50,162 bases of DNA. It comes from Streptomyces sp. NRRL F-2580 (GTDB lineage Bacteria > Actinomycetota > Actinomycetes > Streptomycetales > Streptomycetaceae). The DNA lies in assembly GCF_000720115.1 (NCBI RefSeq), contig NZ_JOIR01000044.1, forward strand, positions 1 through 50,162, in the 5' to 3' direction. The notes under the pieces were generated by a model, which saw nothing but the letters and a program-made list of their open reading frames with translations, did no database searches and had not been told where the DNA came from. Positions 25,118-32,751 of this stretch are shown here, piece by piece (position 1 is the first letter of the stretch; every line of letters starts with the position of its first letter). A program made the position numbers and the translations under genes.

Positions 25118-25957
25118 TCACACCGGGACGACCTCGGCGCGGTCCTCGACCGGGGTGTAGCCCAGGCGCTGGTAGACGCCGTTGCTCGTGGGGTTGGCCA
25201 GGTCGGTGAAGAGGAGGACCTCCGTGGCACCGGCCGCGTGCGCTGCCCGGGTCGCCGCGTGCGTGACCCCGGCGGCGTAGCCGCGGCCGCGGTGGGCGGG
25301 CGGGGTGTAGACCGGGCCGATGCGGGAGGCCGAGCCGATCGGGCGGAAGAAGCCCGCGAGGGAGACGGGCTCGCCCTCGTGCTCCCACAGCAGGGCCCCG
25401 CCGTACGAGATGCGCTCGCGCAGCGCGGTCTCGGAGGCGGTGCCGTGCCCGCCCGCTTCCTCGTGGAAGGCCTCGATCCACTCCATCAGCAACGGGAGGT
25501 CCGCCCCGGTGGCGGGGCGCGCCCGCCCGGACGGGGCGGGATCCGGGGCGACCAGGCCGGCCAGCCGGTACAGGCGGAGCTCCTCCGCGATCCGGGTGGG
25601 CCGCCCCCAGGCCGCGGCCAGCGCCTCCGCGTCCGGGCGGCGGGCGTTGAACGCGCGGACCCCGGCGAGCAGCGGCTCGGCGCGGAGCGCGGCCCCCAGC
25701 GCCCGGACCGCCTCGGCGGGAACCACGCCGAGCACCATCGGGAACGGCGGGGTGCACAGCAGCCCGCCGACGACGGTCCGGTCGGGGCCGGTCCACCAGC
25801 CGAAGACGGGGGTGCCGTCGCCGTAGGCGCCGCCGCCGCGCCGCCGCAGCCCGTCGGCCACGGTCAGCAGAAGGGTGTTGGAGACGGGCTGCGCAGCCGC
25901 GGCCGGACCCGCCGCGGCCAGATAGGCCGTCAGGTCCGTGGTGAAGGTCCAGGTCAT
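25118..25957 (-). CDS. GNAT family N-acetyltransferase
   Basis: Protein of 279 aa with a divergent N-terminal half (residues 1-140) and a C-terminal GNAT domain: ARPATGADLPLLMEWIEAFH, EPVSLAGFFRPIGSASRIGPVY, the acetyl-CoA loop PPAHRGRGYAAGVTHAATRA and the final TDLANPTSNGVYQRLGYTPV. The two-part arrangement is common in actinobacterial GNATs where only the second half binds acetyl-CoA. The acceptor is unknown. It shares the - strand with the small membrane protein and PaaX gene upstream, and separates the two arms of the aryl-CoA cluster without an evident role in it. Confidence 0.85.
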   Translation of the reverse strand: MTWTFTTDLTAYLAAAGPAAAAQPVSNTLLLTVADGLRRRGGGAYGDGTPVFGWWTGPDRTVVGGLLCTPPFPMVLGVVPAEAVRALGAALRAEPLLAGVRAFNARRPDAEALAAAWGRPTRIAEELRLYRLAGLVAPDPAPSGRARPATGADLPLLMEWIEAFHEEAGGHGTASETALRERISYGGALLWEHEGEPVSLAGFFRPIGSASRIGPVYTPPAHRGRGYAAGVTHAATRAAHAAGATEVLLFTDLANPTSNGVYQRLGYTPVEDRAEVVPV

Positions 25958-26003
25958 GGCCCATCCTGGCAGGACGGGGAGCGGCCGCGCACCCGGATTT
26001 CCG

Positions 26004-26348
26004 TCAGGTCGGCAGCCAACGCGGCCACCACGGCGGCACGTTGTCGGGCCCGCACCGCTCCAGGTTCCCGGGATATCCGTCCAGCGTCCCCATCGTGGCG
26101 AAGGACACGAGCACCACCAGCGCGAGCACGAGCAGGAACGGCACCGGGCGCAACAGCATGGGCAGCTCTCGGCTGAGGGAGGCGGTCACCACTGCGAGGA
26201 AGGCGCATCCCGGCACCATCGGCATCAGCAGGAAGGCCATCTCGAACCGCCCGGCCGGCTCCCAGGCGGCGTCGCAGTAGGCGCGGGCGCGGGAGGCGAG
26301 CGCGATGGCGGAGCACCCGGCCGCGGCTCCGACCAGCGCCGCCGTCAC
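26004..26348 (-). CDS. Small membrane protein of unknown function
   Basis: Protein of 114 aa with three likely membrane segments: AALVGAAAGCSAIALA, MAFLLMPMVPGCAFLAVVTA and PFLLVLALVVLVSFATM, and a hydrophilic tail ending PPWWPRWLPT. GTG 26348 is the only usable start, but it cuts into the first hydrophobic segment. The open frame continues upstream without a stop to 26511, reading SPVPPYPPPPQPPP and QPSYRGPARPPGRGATALLL, a typical cytosolic Pro-rich leader, yet with no ATG, GTG or TTG. The true start may be non-standard or lost. The function is unknown. Confidence 0.5.
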   Translation of the reverse strand: MTAALVGAAAGCSAIALASRARAYCDAAWEPAGRFEMAFLLMPMVPGCAFLAVVTASLSRELPMLLRPVPFLLVLALVVLVSFATMGTLDGYPGNLERCGPDNVPPWWPRWLPT

Positions 26349-26510
26349 CAGCAGCAGGGCCGTGGCCCCTCGCCCGGGCGGCCTCGCGGGGCCCCGGTAC
26401 GAGGGCTGCGGCTGGGACGGCGGCCGAGCCGAGGGCGGGGGCTGTGGCGGCGGGTACGGAGGAACAGGGGAGTGACGCGTCGCGCCACCTCGTGACGCGG
26501 TCTTCGCCGC

Positions 26511-27311
26511 CTACGGTTCCGCGAAGGCCGCCCCGGAATCGCGCAGCCGCTCGTGCAGCCCGGCGAAGACGGCCGCCGCCCGGTCGCCCGGCCAGTCCGC
26601 CGGGAGCAGCTCGCGCGGCATGCCCGGGTCGGCGTACGGCAGGCGCCGCCAGGAGTCCAGCGCGAACAGGTAGCCGCGGTAGGCCTCCTCCGGCGTCGGC
26701 TCCGGGCCCGACTGGAGGGCGCGCAGGGCCGGTTCGTGCACATCGAGGAATTCCTCGTGCTGCTTGGCCAGGGCCGCCAGGTCCCACCAGCGGGCCACCG
26801 CCTCGGCGCTCGGCGCGAAGCCGAGGTGGGCCCCGCGGAACAGTTCCACGTACGGCGTCAGGTGCAGCCGCTCCAGCGTGTGCGCGGTCTCCTCGGCCAG
26901 CCGGGCCGGGGCGATCCACACGCCCGGCGCCACCGCGCCGAAACCGAGCCGGGCCAGCCGGGAGCGCAGCAGGTGCCGTTTGCTCCGCTCCTGCTCCGGA
27001 ACGGAGAACACCGCCACCAGCCACTCGTCCGACAGCGGCGGACTGCCGTAGATCCGGCGGTCGCCGTCGTCCAGCAGCTGCTGGGCCTCCTCGGAGAGCC
27101 CGTACGCCGCCGAACCGTCCGCGGCGCGCGCGGGCAGCAGAAAGCCGCGCCGCTTCAGCCGGGACACCGACGAGCGGACCGACGGGGCGTCCACGCCGAC
27201 CGCGCCCAGCAGGCGGATCAGCGCGGACACCGGGACCGGGCCCTCGAAGGCCCGCCCGTAGGCTCCGTAGAACGTGACGATCAGGGATCGCGGGGTGTGC
27301 TGCTCGACCAC
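26511..27311 (-). CDS. paaX: PaaX family transcriptional repressor
   Basis: Regulator of 266 aa. The N-terminal winged helix (SLIVTFYGAYGRAFEGPVPV, IRLLGAVGVDAPSVRSSVSR, LKRRGFL) and the PaaX central domain with DEWLVAVFSVPEQERSKRHL and GFGAVAPGVWIAP match the family, as does the C-terminal part rich in conserved Trp/Leu. PaaX repressors sense aryl-CoA thioesters such as phenylacetyl-CoA. Here it begins 4 bp after the aryl-CoA ligase on the same strand. It probably controls the ligase and the divergent acyl-CoA dehydrogenase arm, with an aryl-CoA as inducer. GTG 27311 start. The specific ligand is inferred. Confidence 0.88.
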   Translation of the reverse strand: MVEQHTPRSLIVTFYGAYGRAFEGPVPVSALIRLLGAVGVDAPSVRSSVSRLKRRGFLLPARAADGSAAYGLSEEAQQLLDDGDRRIYGSPPLSDEWLVAVFSVPEQERSKRHLLRSRLARLGFGAVAPGVWIAPARLAEETAHTLERLHLTPYVELFRGAHLGFAPSAEAVARWWDLAALAKQHEEFLDVHEPALRALQSGPEPTPEEAYRGYLFALDSWRRLPYADPGMPRELLPADWPGDRAAAVFAGLHERLRDSGAAFAEP

Positions 27312-27315
27312 GGCT

Positions 27316-28965
27316 TCACTCTAGGCCGTCGGGCCGGTCGGGCGGGGTTCCATGATCCCGCAGCCGGAAGCGCTGCAGCTTGCCCGTCGCCGTGCGGGGG
27401 AGCACGGGGAGGAAGACGAAGGAGCGCGGGCACTTGTGCGGGGCCAGCTCCGCCCGCATGAAGGTGCGCAGCGCCTCCTCCGTGAGGACCACGCCGTCAC
27501 GTGTGACGGTGTACGCCACCACGACCTGCCCGCGTCGCTCGTCCGGGCGGCCCACCACCGCCGCCTCCACCACGTCCGGGTGGCGCAGCAGGGCTTCCTC
27601 CACCTCCGGGCCCGCGATGTTGTAACCCGCCGAGACGATCATGTCGTCGGCCCGGGCGACGTAGCGGAAGTAGCCCTCCGGATCGCGCACGTAGGTGTCA
27701 CCGGTCAGGTTCCAGCCGCCCTGTACGTACTCCCCCTGCCGAGGATCGGCCAGGTAGCGGCAGCCCACCGGGCCGCGTACGGCCAGCAGCCCCGGCTCGT
27801 TGTCCGTGACGGGACGTCCGGCGCGGTCCACCACCCGCGCCTGCCAGCCAGGGACCACCCGGCCGGTCGTGCCGGGCCGGATCTCCTCGTCGGCGGCGGA
27901 GATGAAGATGTGCAGCAGCTCGGTCGCCCCGATGCCGTTGATGATCCGCAGGCCGGTGCGCTCGTGCCAGGCCTGCCAGGTGGCGGCGGGCAGGTTCTCC
28001 CCGGCCGAGACGCAGCGGCGCAGCGCGGACAGGTCGTACGTGCCCACGTCGTACGGCCCCAGGGCGTCCAGCATCGTCCGGTACGCGGTGGGGGCGGTGA
28101 ACAGCACCGTCACCCGGTGCTCCGCGAGGGCGGGCAACAGCCGGCGCGGCACCGCCTCCTCCAGCAGCAGCGCGGACGCGCCCGCCCGCAGCGGGAAGAC
28201 GACCAGGCCGCCGAGGCCGAAGGTGAACCCGAGCGGCGGGCTGCCCGCGAACACGTCGTCCGGGCGGGGGCGCAGCACGCTGCGGGAGAAGGTGTCGGCG
28301 ACGGCGAGCAGGTCGCGGTGGAAGTGCATGCAGCCCTTGGGCCGTCCGGTGGTCCCGGAGGTGAAGGCGATCAGGGCGACGTCGTCGGCGGAGGTCGGGG
28401 CGGCCTGGTAGGGCCCCTCGTGTCTCTCGGCCAGCCGCAGCAGGTCGTCCTGCGCCACGCCCCCATAGGCGGTGATCCGCAGCCCCGGCACCTCGGCCTT
28501 GACCAGGTCGTCCAGCACGTCGGCATGGCACAGGGCGTGCTGGACCCGGGCCATCGCGCAGACCGTGGCCAGCTCCTTCGCGCGCTGCTGGGGCAGTACG
28601 GTAACCGCCACCGCGCCCGCCTTCATGACCGCCAGCCAGCAGGCGGCGAGCCAGGGGCTGGTGGGCCCGCGCAGCAGCACCCGGTTGCCGGGGACGACGC
28701 CGAGGTCGACGGTGAGTACGTGGGCGAGGCGGTCCACGCGCTCGCGCAGCCCTCCGTACGTCCACACCTCGCCCGCCCCGCTGCGGAAGGCCGGGCGGTC
28801 GGCGCCCCCGGGGCGGAACCGGGCGATGGTGGCGTCGAGCAGCTCCACCCCGCAGTTCAGCCGGTCGGGATAGGCCAGTTCGGGCAGATCGAAGACGAGC
28901 TCCGGCCAGGTGTCGGCGGGTGGCAGATGGTCACGGGCGAAGGTGTCCGTGTGAGCGGAAGGCAT
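27316..28965 (-). CDS. Benzoate/2-aminobenzoate-CoA ligase family protein
   Basis: Adenylate-forming ligase of 549 aa. Motifs in order: ATP loop AFTSGTTGRPKGCMHFHRD, the substrate-pocket region GFTFGLGGLVVFPLRAGAS, INGIGATELLHIFISA, WNLTGDTYVRDPEGYFRYVAR, and the catalytic lysine in RTATGKLQRF. The sequence is closest in style to benzoate-CoA ligases, which include 2-aminobenzoate-CoA ligase. It would activate the aromatic acid for the fused monooxygenase. ATG 28965 (MPSAHTDTFARDHLPP) gives the normal family length; longer frames run into the divergent promoter region. It is followed by paaX on the same strand. Confidence 0.88.
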   Translation of the reverse strand: MPSAHTDTFARDHLPPADTWPELVFDLPELAYPDRLNCGVELLDATIARFRPGGADRPAFRSGAGEVWTYGGLRERVDRLAHVLTVDLGVVPGNRVLLRGPTSPWLAACWLAVMKAGAVAVTVLPQQRAKELATVCAMARVQHALCHADVLDDLVKAEVPGLRITAYGGVAQDDLLRLAERHEGPYQAAPTSADDVALIAFTSGTTGRPKGCMHFHRDLLAVADTFSRSVLRPRPDDVFAGSPPLGFTFGLGGLVVFPLRAGASALLLEEAVPRRLLPALAEHRVTVLFTAPTAYRTMLDALGPYDVGTYDLSALRRCVSAGENLPAATWQAWHERTGLRIINGIGATELLHIFISAADEEIRPGTTGRVVPGWQARVVDRAGRPVTDNEPGLLAVRGPVGCRYLADPRQGEYVQGGWNLTGDTYVRDPEGYFRYVARADDMIVSAGYNIAGPEVEEALLRHPDVVEAAVVGRPDERRGQVVVAYTVTRDGVVLTEEALRTFMRAELAPHKCPRSFVFLPVLPRTATGKLQRFRLRDHGTPPDRPDGLE

Positions 28966-29039
28966 GAGGTCCAAGGCGGGTCGCCCCCTGCAGCGGTCCG
29001 GAGTGGGGTGGGGCCGGCCGTGCTGTTGCCACACGAGCG

Positions 29040-29075
29040 TATCGTGATGGTGACGGCAGTCAACAGGACGCGATA
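29040..29075. promoter_or_regulatory. Divergent promoter/operator region between ligase and acyl-CoA dehydrogenase
   Basis: TATCG (29040-29044) and CGATA (29071-29075) are widely spaced inverted arms. On the - strand TTGACT and TACGCT about 16 bp apart could drive the ligase. On the + strand GTGACG and GATAGA could drive the dehydrogenase. A PaaX site would be expected here. Confidence 0.45.
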
Positions 29076-29092
29076 GATGCGGGGACATTCGG

Positions 29093-30262
29093 ATGACCGG
29101 ATTCGCGCTCGGGGTGGACCAGGAGGAGTGGTGCGGGCAGTTGCGCGCACTGGCGGCCGACAGGCTGAGGCCGCTGGCCGAGAAGGGGGAACCGGGCAGG
29201 GTCAACCGGCCGCTGCTCGCCGCGCTCGGCGAGCTGGGCCTGCTGGAGCGGGTGTTCGCCTCGGGCGCGCTGGAACTGTGCCTGCTGCGCGAGTCCCTCG
29301 CCTACGGCTGTACGGAGGCCGAGACCGCACTCGCCCTCCAGGGACTGGGCGCGTACCCGGTGCTCCGGGCCGGGAGCGAGGCGCAACGGGAGCGCTGGCT
29401 GCCGCAGGTGCGCGCCGGGCGGGCGGTGGCGGCCTTCGCCCTGAGCGAGCCGGGAGCCGGCTCGGACGCGGCGGCCTTGGCGCTTGCGGCCGCGGCCGAC
29501 CCGGACGCCCGGGGCGGCTGGCGGCTCAGCGGACAGAAGTGCTGGATCTCCAACGCCCCGGAAGCGGATTTCTACACCGTGTTCGCCCGGACGGGTGAGG
29601 GGCCGGGGGCCAAGGGGGTCTCCGCCTTCCTCGTCCCGGCCGACCGTCCCGGACTCTCCGGCGAACCGCTGGACATGCTCTCCCCGCACCCGATCGGCTC
29701 CCTGACCTTCGACGGGGTCCCGGTCGGGCCGCGGGACCTGCTCGGCGAACCAGGGCGGGGCTTCCGCGTCGCGATGGACACCCTGAACCTCTTCCGGCCG
29801 AGCGTCGGCGCCTTCGCGGTGGGCATGGCCCGGGCCGCGCTCGACGCGACGCTCGCGTACACGGCGGGCAGGGCGGCGTTCGGCGGAACGCTGAGCGACC
29901 TCCAGGCGGTGGCGCACCGGGTGGCCGAGATGGCCACCCGCACGGAGGCGGCCCGGCTGTTGGTGTACGCGGCGGCCGGGGCCTACGACCGGGGCGCCGC
30001 GGACGTTCCGCGCCGGGCGGCCATGGCGAAACTGCTGGCCACGGAGACGGCCCAGTACGTGGTCGACCACGCCGTCCAGCTGCACGGGGCGGTCGCCCTG
30101 CGCCGGGGCCACCTGCTGGAGCACCTCTACCGGGAGGTGCGGGCGCCGAGGATCTACGAGGGGGCGAGCGAGGTGCAGCGCACGATCATCGCGAAGGAGC
30201 TGTACGGGACCCTGCCGGGGCCGCCGGCCGGGCCGTCGGCCGGAGAGGCGGCCGGGCGATGA
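29093..30262 (+). CDS. Acyl-CoA dehydrogenase family protein
   Basis: Flavoprotein of 389 aa with the standard three-domain fold. The FAD/substrate stretches are AFALSEPGAGSDAAAL and GWRLSGQKCWISNAPEADFY. The C-terminal part has RAAFGGTLSDLQAVAHRVAEM, AVQLHGAVALRRGHLLEHLYR and APRIYEGASEVQRTIIAKEL. The catalytic glutamate is probably in RIYEGASE, as in short-chain enzymes. In aerobic 2-aminobenzoyl-CoA degradation an acyl-CoA dehydrogenase handles an alicyclic CoA ester. It is transcribed divergently from the ligase and overlaps RidA by ATGA. Confidence 0.88.
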   Translation: MTGFALGVDQEEWCGQLRALAADRLRPLAEKGEPGRVNRPLLAALGELGLLERVFASGALELCLLRESLAYGCTEAETALALQGLGAYPVLRAGSEAQRERWLPQVRAGRAVAAFALSEPGAGSDAAALALAAAADPDARGGWRLSGQKCWISNAPEADFYTVFARTGEGPGAKGVSAFLVPADRPGLSGEPLDMLSPHPIGSLTFDGVPVGPRDLLGEPGRGFRVAMDTLNLFRPSVGAFAVGMARAALDATLAYTAGRAAFGGTLSDLQAVAHRVAEMATRTEAARLLVYAAAGAYDRGAADVPRRAAMAKLLATETAQYVVDHAVQLHGAVALRRGHLLEHLYREVRAPRIYEGASEVQRTIIAKELYGTLPGPPAGPSAGEAAGR

Positions 30263-30657
30263 GCCTCGACCGGATCAACCCGGCGGAGCTGTCGCCGGCG
30301 ACGGGCTTCTCGCACGCCGTCGCGGCGAGCGGATCCCGGCTGGTGTTCCTGGCGGGCCAGACCGCGCTGGACGGGTCGGGCAAGGTGGTGGGGGAGGGCC
30401 TGCCGGAACAGTTCGAGGTGGCCCTGACCAACCTCCTGGCCGCCCTCGCGGCGGCGGGCGGCTCCCCGGCGGACCTGGCCCGGGTGACGGTGTACGCCGT
30501 GGACGTGCCGGCGTACCGCGCCTGCGCGGCCGAACTGGGCCGCGTCTGGCGCCGGCTGGCGGGCCGCGACTACCCGGCGATGGCCGTCATCGGAGTGGTC
30601 CGCCTCTGGGACGACCAGGCCCTGGTCGAACTCGACGGCATCGCGGTGCTCCCGTAA
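30259..30657 (+). CDS. RidA family enamine/imine deaminase
   Basis: Protein of 132 aa of the YjgF/RidA fold: GFSHAVAASGSRLVFLAGQTALDG, EQFEVALTNLLAALAAAGGSP, RVTVYAVDVPAYRACAAEL, and the C-terminal DYPAMAVIGVVRLWDDQALVELDGIA. In canonical RidA a conserved Arg binds the carboxylate of 2-imino acids; here the corresponding segment reads MAVIGVVRLW, so Arg is present after a shifted context. Coupling by ATGA to the acyl-CoA dehydrogenase suggests it hydrolyses an enamine/imine formed in degradation of an amino-substituted aromatic, the strongest hint for 2-aminobenzoate as substrate. Confidence 0.85.
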   Translation: MSLDRINPAELSPATGFSHAVAASGSRLVFLAGQTALDGSGKVVGEGLPEQFEVALTNLLAALAAAGGSPADLARVTVYAVDVPAYRACAAELGRVWRRLAGRDYPAMAVIGVVRLWDDQALVELDGIAVLP

Positions 30658-30685
30658 CCGTCCCAGAGGAGCGGACCCCTACCGC

Positions 30686-30895
30686 TCAGCTCCGCGCACG
30701 GGTCCGGCGGTACTCGGCCGTCGTGACGCCGCCGACGCCCCAGTCTTCCAGAGCGACCTCGTCGATGAGCACGAAGGTGGTGGCCGGGTCCTTGTCGAGG
30801 ACCCTGACCAGCAGGTCGGTCACACCGGCGATGATCTCGGCCTTCTGGGCGGCGGTGGCGCCCTCACGGGTGATCTTGACGTTGACGTACGGCAT
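30686..30895 (-). CDS. 4-oxalocrotonate tautomerase family protein
   Basis: Protein of 69 aa: MPYVNVKITREGATAAQKAE, IIAGVTDLLVRVLDKDPATT, VLIDEVALEDWGVGG. Pro2, the catalytic base after Met removal, is present, as is the conserved length. The family interconverts dienols and enones. It lies 62 bp downstream of the SDR gene on the same strand and is probably cotranscribed. No pathway is assigned. Confidence 0.88.
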   Translation of the reverse strand: MPYVNVKITREGATAAQKAEIIAGVTDLLVRVLDKDPATTFVLIDEVALEDWGVGGVTTAEYRRTRARS

Positions 30896-30957
30896 GGCGG
30901 TGGATGTCCTTCCGATGGGCGGGGAGTGCGCGGAGTACGCGGGCGAGCGGCAGGGGT

Positions 30958-31719
30958 TCAGACGGCGCGGCCGGTCACATGACCGCCGTCCACGCGCAGG
31001 GCGTGGCCGGTGACGAACGTGGCGCCCGCGAGGTAGAGCACGGCGTCGGAGACCTCGGGGGCCTCGCCGACCCGGTTCAGCAGGGCCAGTCCGCCGAAGG
31101 AGTCCACGTCGGAGCCCGCGTGCAGTGGGGTGCGGATGATGCCGGGTGACACGAGGTTGACGCGGATCCCGTCGGCGGCGAGCTCGGCGGCCAGGCTGGT
31201 CGTCAGCGCGTGCACTCCGGCCTTGCTGACCACGGGTGCGGAGGCCGGGAAGCCGGCCAGCGCGTGGTCCACCAGGACGGTGCCGATGTTGACGATGCTG
31301 CCGCCGCGGCCCTGGGCGCGCAGCGCCCGCACCACGGCCTGGGTGGTGAGGTAGGTCCCCTTGAGGTTGCCCGTCAGGAATCCGTCGAGCTCGGCCTCGG
31401 TGACCTCGGCGAAGGGCTTCGAGGCGAAGGTGCCCGCGTTGTTCACCAGGACGTCGATTCCGCCGAACCGGTCGAGCGCGGTACGGACGAGGGCCTCGCC
31501 GGTCTCCGGTTCGGCGATGGCACCCGCGACCCAGGCGGTCCGCTCCGGGTGACCGAGACCGGCGGCGGCCTTGGCGAGGCGGTCGGAATCCCGGCCGTTG
31601 AGGACGACGTTGGCACCACTCGCCAGGAAGGCGCGGGCGATGTCCAGCCCGATGCCGCTGGAGGAGCCGGTGACGATTGCGGTGACGGCGTTGGAGCTGG
31701 CGTTGGCGTTGGCGTTCAT
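30958..31719 (-). CDS. SDR-family protein lacking the usual catalytic Tyr and Ser
   Basis: Rossmann protein of 253 aa. NAD(P) motif TGSSSGIGLDIARAFL, the NNAG motif VLVNNAGTF and the C-terminal VTGHALRVDGGHVTG are normal. The YxxxK motif is altered: the segment reads FPASAPVVSKAGVHAL, with Pro162 where Tyr is expected and Lys166 retained. The position 13 residues earlier is Leu, in NIGTVLVDHAL, rather than Ser. It may use a different mechanism, be a binding protein or be inactive. It starts 108 bp from, and divergent to, the LysR gene, a classical regulator-target arrangement. Confidence 0.85.
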   Translation of the reverse strand: MNANANASSNAVTAIVTGSSSGIGLDIARAFLASGANVVLNGRDSDRLAKAAAGLGHPERTAWVAGAIAEPETGEALVRTALDRFGGIDVLVNNAGTFASKPFAEVTEAELDGFLTGNLKGTYLTTQAVVRALRAQGRGGSIVNIGTVLVDHALAGFPASAPVVSKAGVHALTTSLAAELAADGIRVNLVSPGIIRTPLHAGSDVDSFGGLALLNRVGEAPEVSDAVLYLAGATFVTGHALRVDGGHVTGRAV

Positions 31720-31782
31720 GGTGTGTGCCTTCCGGGCGAGGGGTCCGTCCTGCTGACACCAGAAAACCTACGAACCATCAAC

Positions 31783-31831
31783 CCATAACACCACGACGAA
31801 AATTGAAGCATGCCATAATCCCACGTTATGG
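31783..31831. promoter_or_regulatory. Divergent SDR/LysR control region
   Basis: An AT-rich gap holds CCATAAC (31783-31789) and GTTATGG (31825-31831) as inverted arms 35 bp apart, plus CCATAAT near 31813. The right arm overlaps the LysR start codon. Repeated CATAA/TTATG elements are plausible LysR binding sites with autoregulation. Confidence 0.5.
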
Positions 31832-32751
31832 ATGTGGATCTGCGCGACCTTGAGCTCCTGGACGCCACCGCCGAGGCCGGCTCGCTGACCGCGGCCGCCG
31901 AGAGGCTCTACGTGAGCCAGCCGGCACTCAGTCAGCGGCTCACCCGCCTGGAGGCCCGCCTGGGCATGCCCCTCTTCGACCGCAAGGGCCGCCGCCTGGT
32001 CCCCACCCCCGCCGGCCGCCGGATGCTCGTGGCGGCCCGCCAGGTCCTCGGCGAACTGGCCTCGGCCTCCCGGGACTTGAGGGAGATCCGCGACGGGCGC
32101 GACCGGCGGGTCCGCTTCACCGCGCAGTGCAGCACGACCTTCCCCTGGCTGCCGCCCGTACTGCGCGCCTTCCGCGAGCGCGCGCCGGACGTCGACGTAC
32201 GCCTGGAGACCGTCCCCGACGACGCTCCGATCCCGGCACTGCTCGCCGACCTGGTCGACGTCGCGCTGGTCACCAAGCCGGATGTGCAGATGGACCGGGT
32301 GTCCCTGACCAGGCTGTTCGACGACGAGATGATGGCCGTGGTGCCGGCCGGGCACCCGTGGGCCGCGCGGGCGCACCTGACCGCCCGTGACTTCGACGGC
32401 GTCGACCTGGTCCTCTACGACGGCTACGACCAGAGCCGCATCCCCTCGACGCCGCTGCCGATCCCGCCGGGGTCCCGGCCCGGCCGGATCACCATCATGC
32501 CGGTGGTCACCGAACTGGTGGTCGAGATGGTCGCGGGCGGCCAAGGCGTGACGGTCCTGCCCAACTGGGTGGCCGCCCCGTACGTCGCCTCGCACGGCCT
32601 CGCCCTCGTGCGGATCGGCGCGAAGCCGATGACCCGCACCTGGTTCTGCGCCACCCGGACCGGGCCGCGCCCGCCCCACCTGGAGGCCTTCGTCGAGGAA
32701 CTCACGGCGTGCCTGACGGCCCCCCGGGCCGCGCTCCCGGGCGGAGGCTGA
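31828..32751 (+). CDS. LysR family transcriptional regulator
   Basis: Regulator of 307 aa. The N-terminal winged helix is MDVDLRDLELLDATAEAGSL, TAAAERLYVSQPALSQRLTR and LEARLGMPLFDRKGRRLVPT. The effector domain follows from about residue 90 (RRVRFTAQCSTTFPWLPPVL). Length is standard. It is divergent from the SDR gene and likely controls the SDR and tautomerase. The 3' end overlaps the 3' end of the opposite-strand monooxygenase by 50 bp, so antisense pairing of the two mRNAs is possible. Confidence 0.9.
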   Translation: MDVDLRDLELLDATAEAGSLTAAAERLYVSQPALSQRLTRLEARLGMPLFDRKGRRLVPTPAGRRMLVAARQVLGELASASRDLREIRDGRDRRVRFTAQCSTTFPWLPPVLRAFRERAPDVDVRLETVPDDAPIPALLADLVDVALVTKPDVQMDRVSLTRLFDDEMMAVVPAGHPWAARAHLTARDFDGVDLVLYDGYDQSRIPSTPLPIPPGSRPGRITIMPVVTELVVEMVAGGQGVTVLPNWVAAPYVASHGLALVRIGAKPMTRTWFCATRTGPRPPHLEAFVEELTACLTAPRAALPGGG

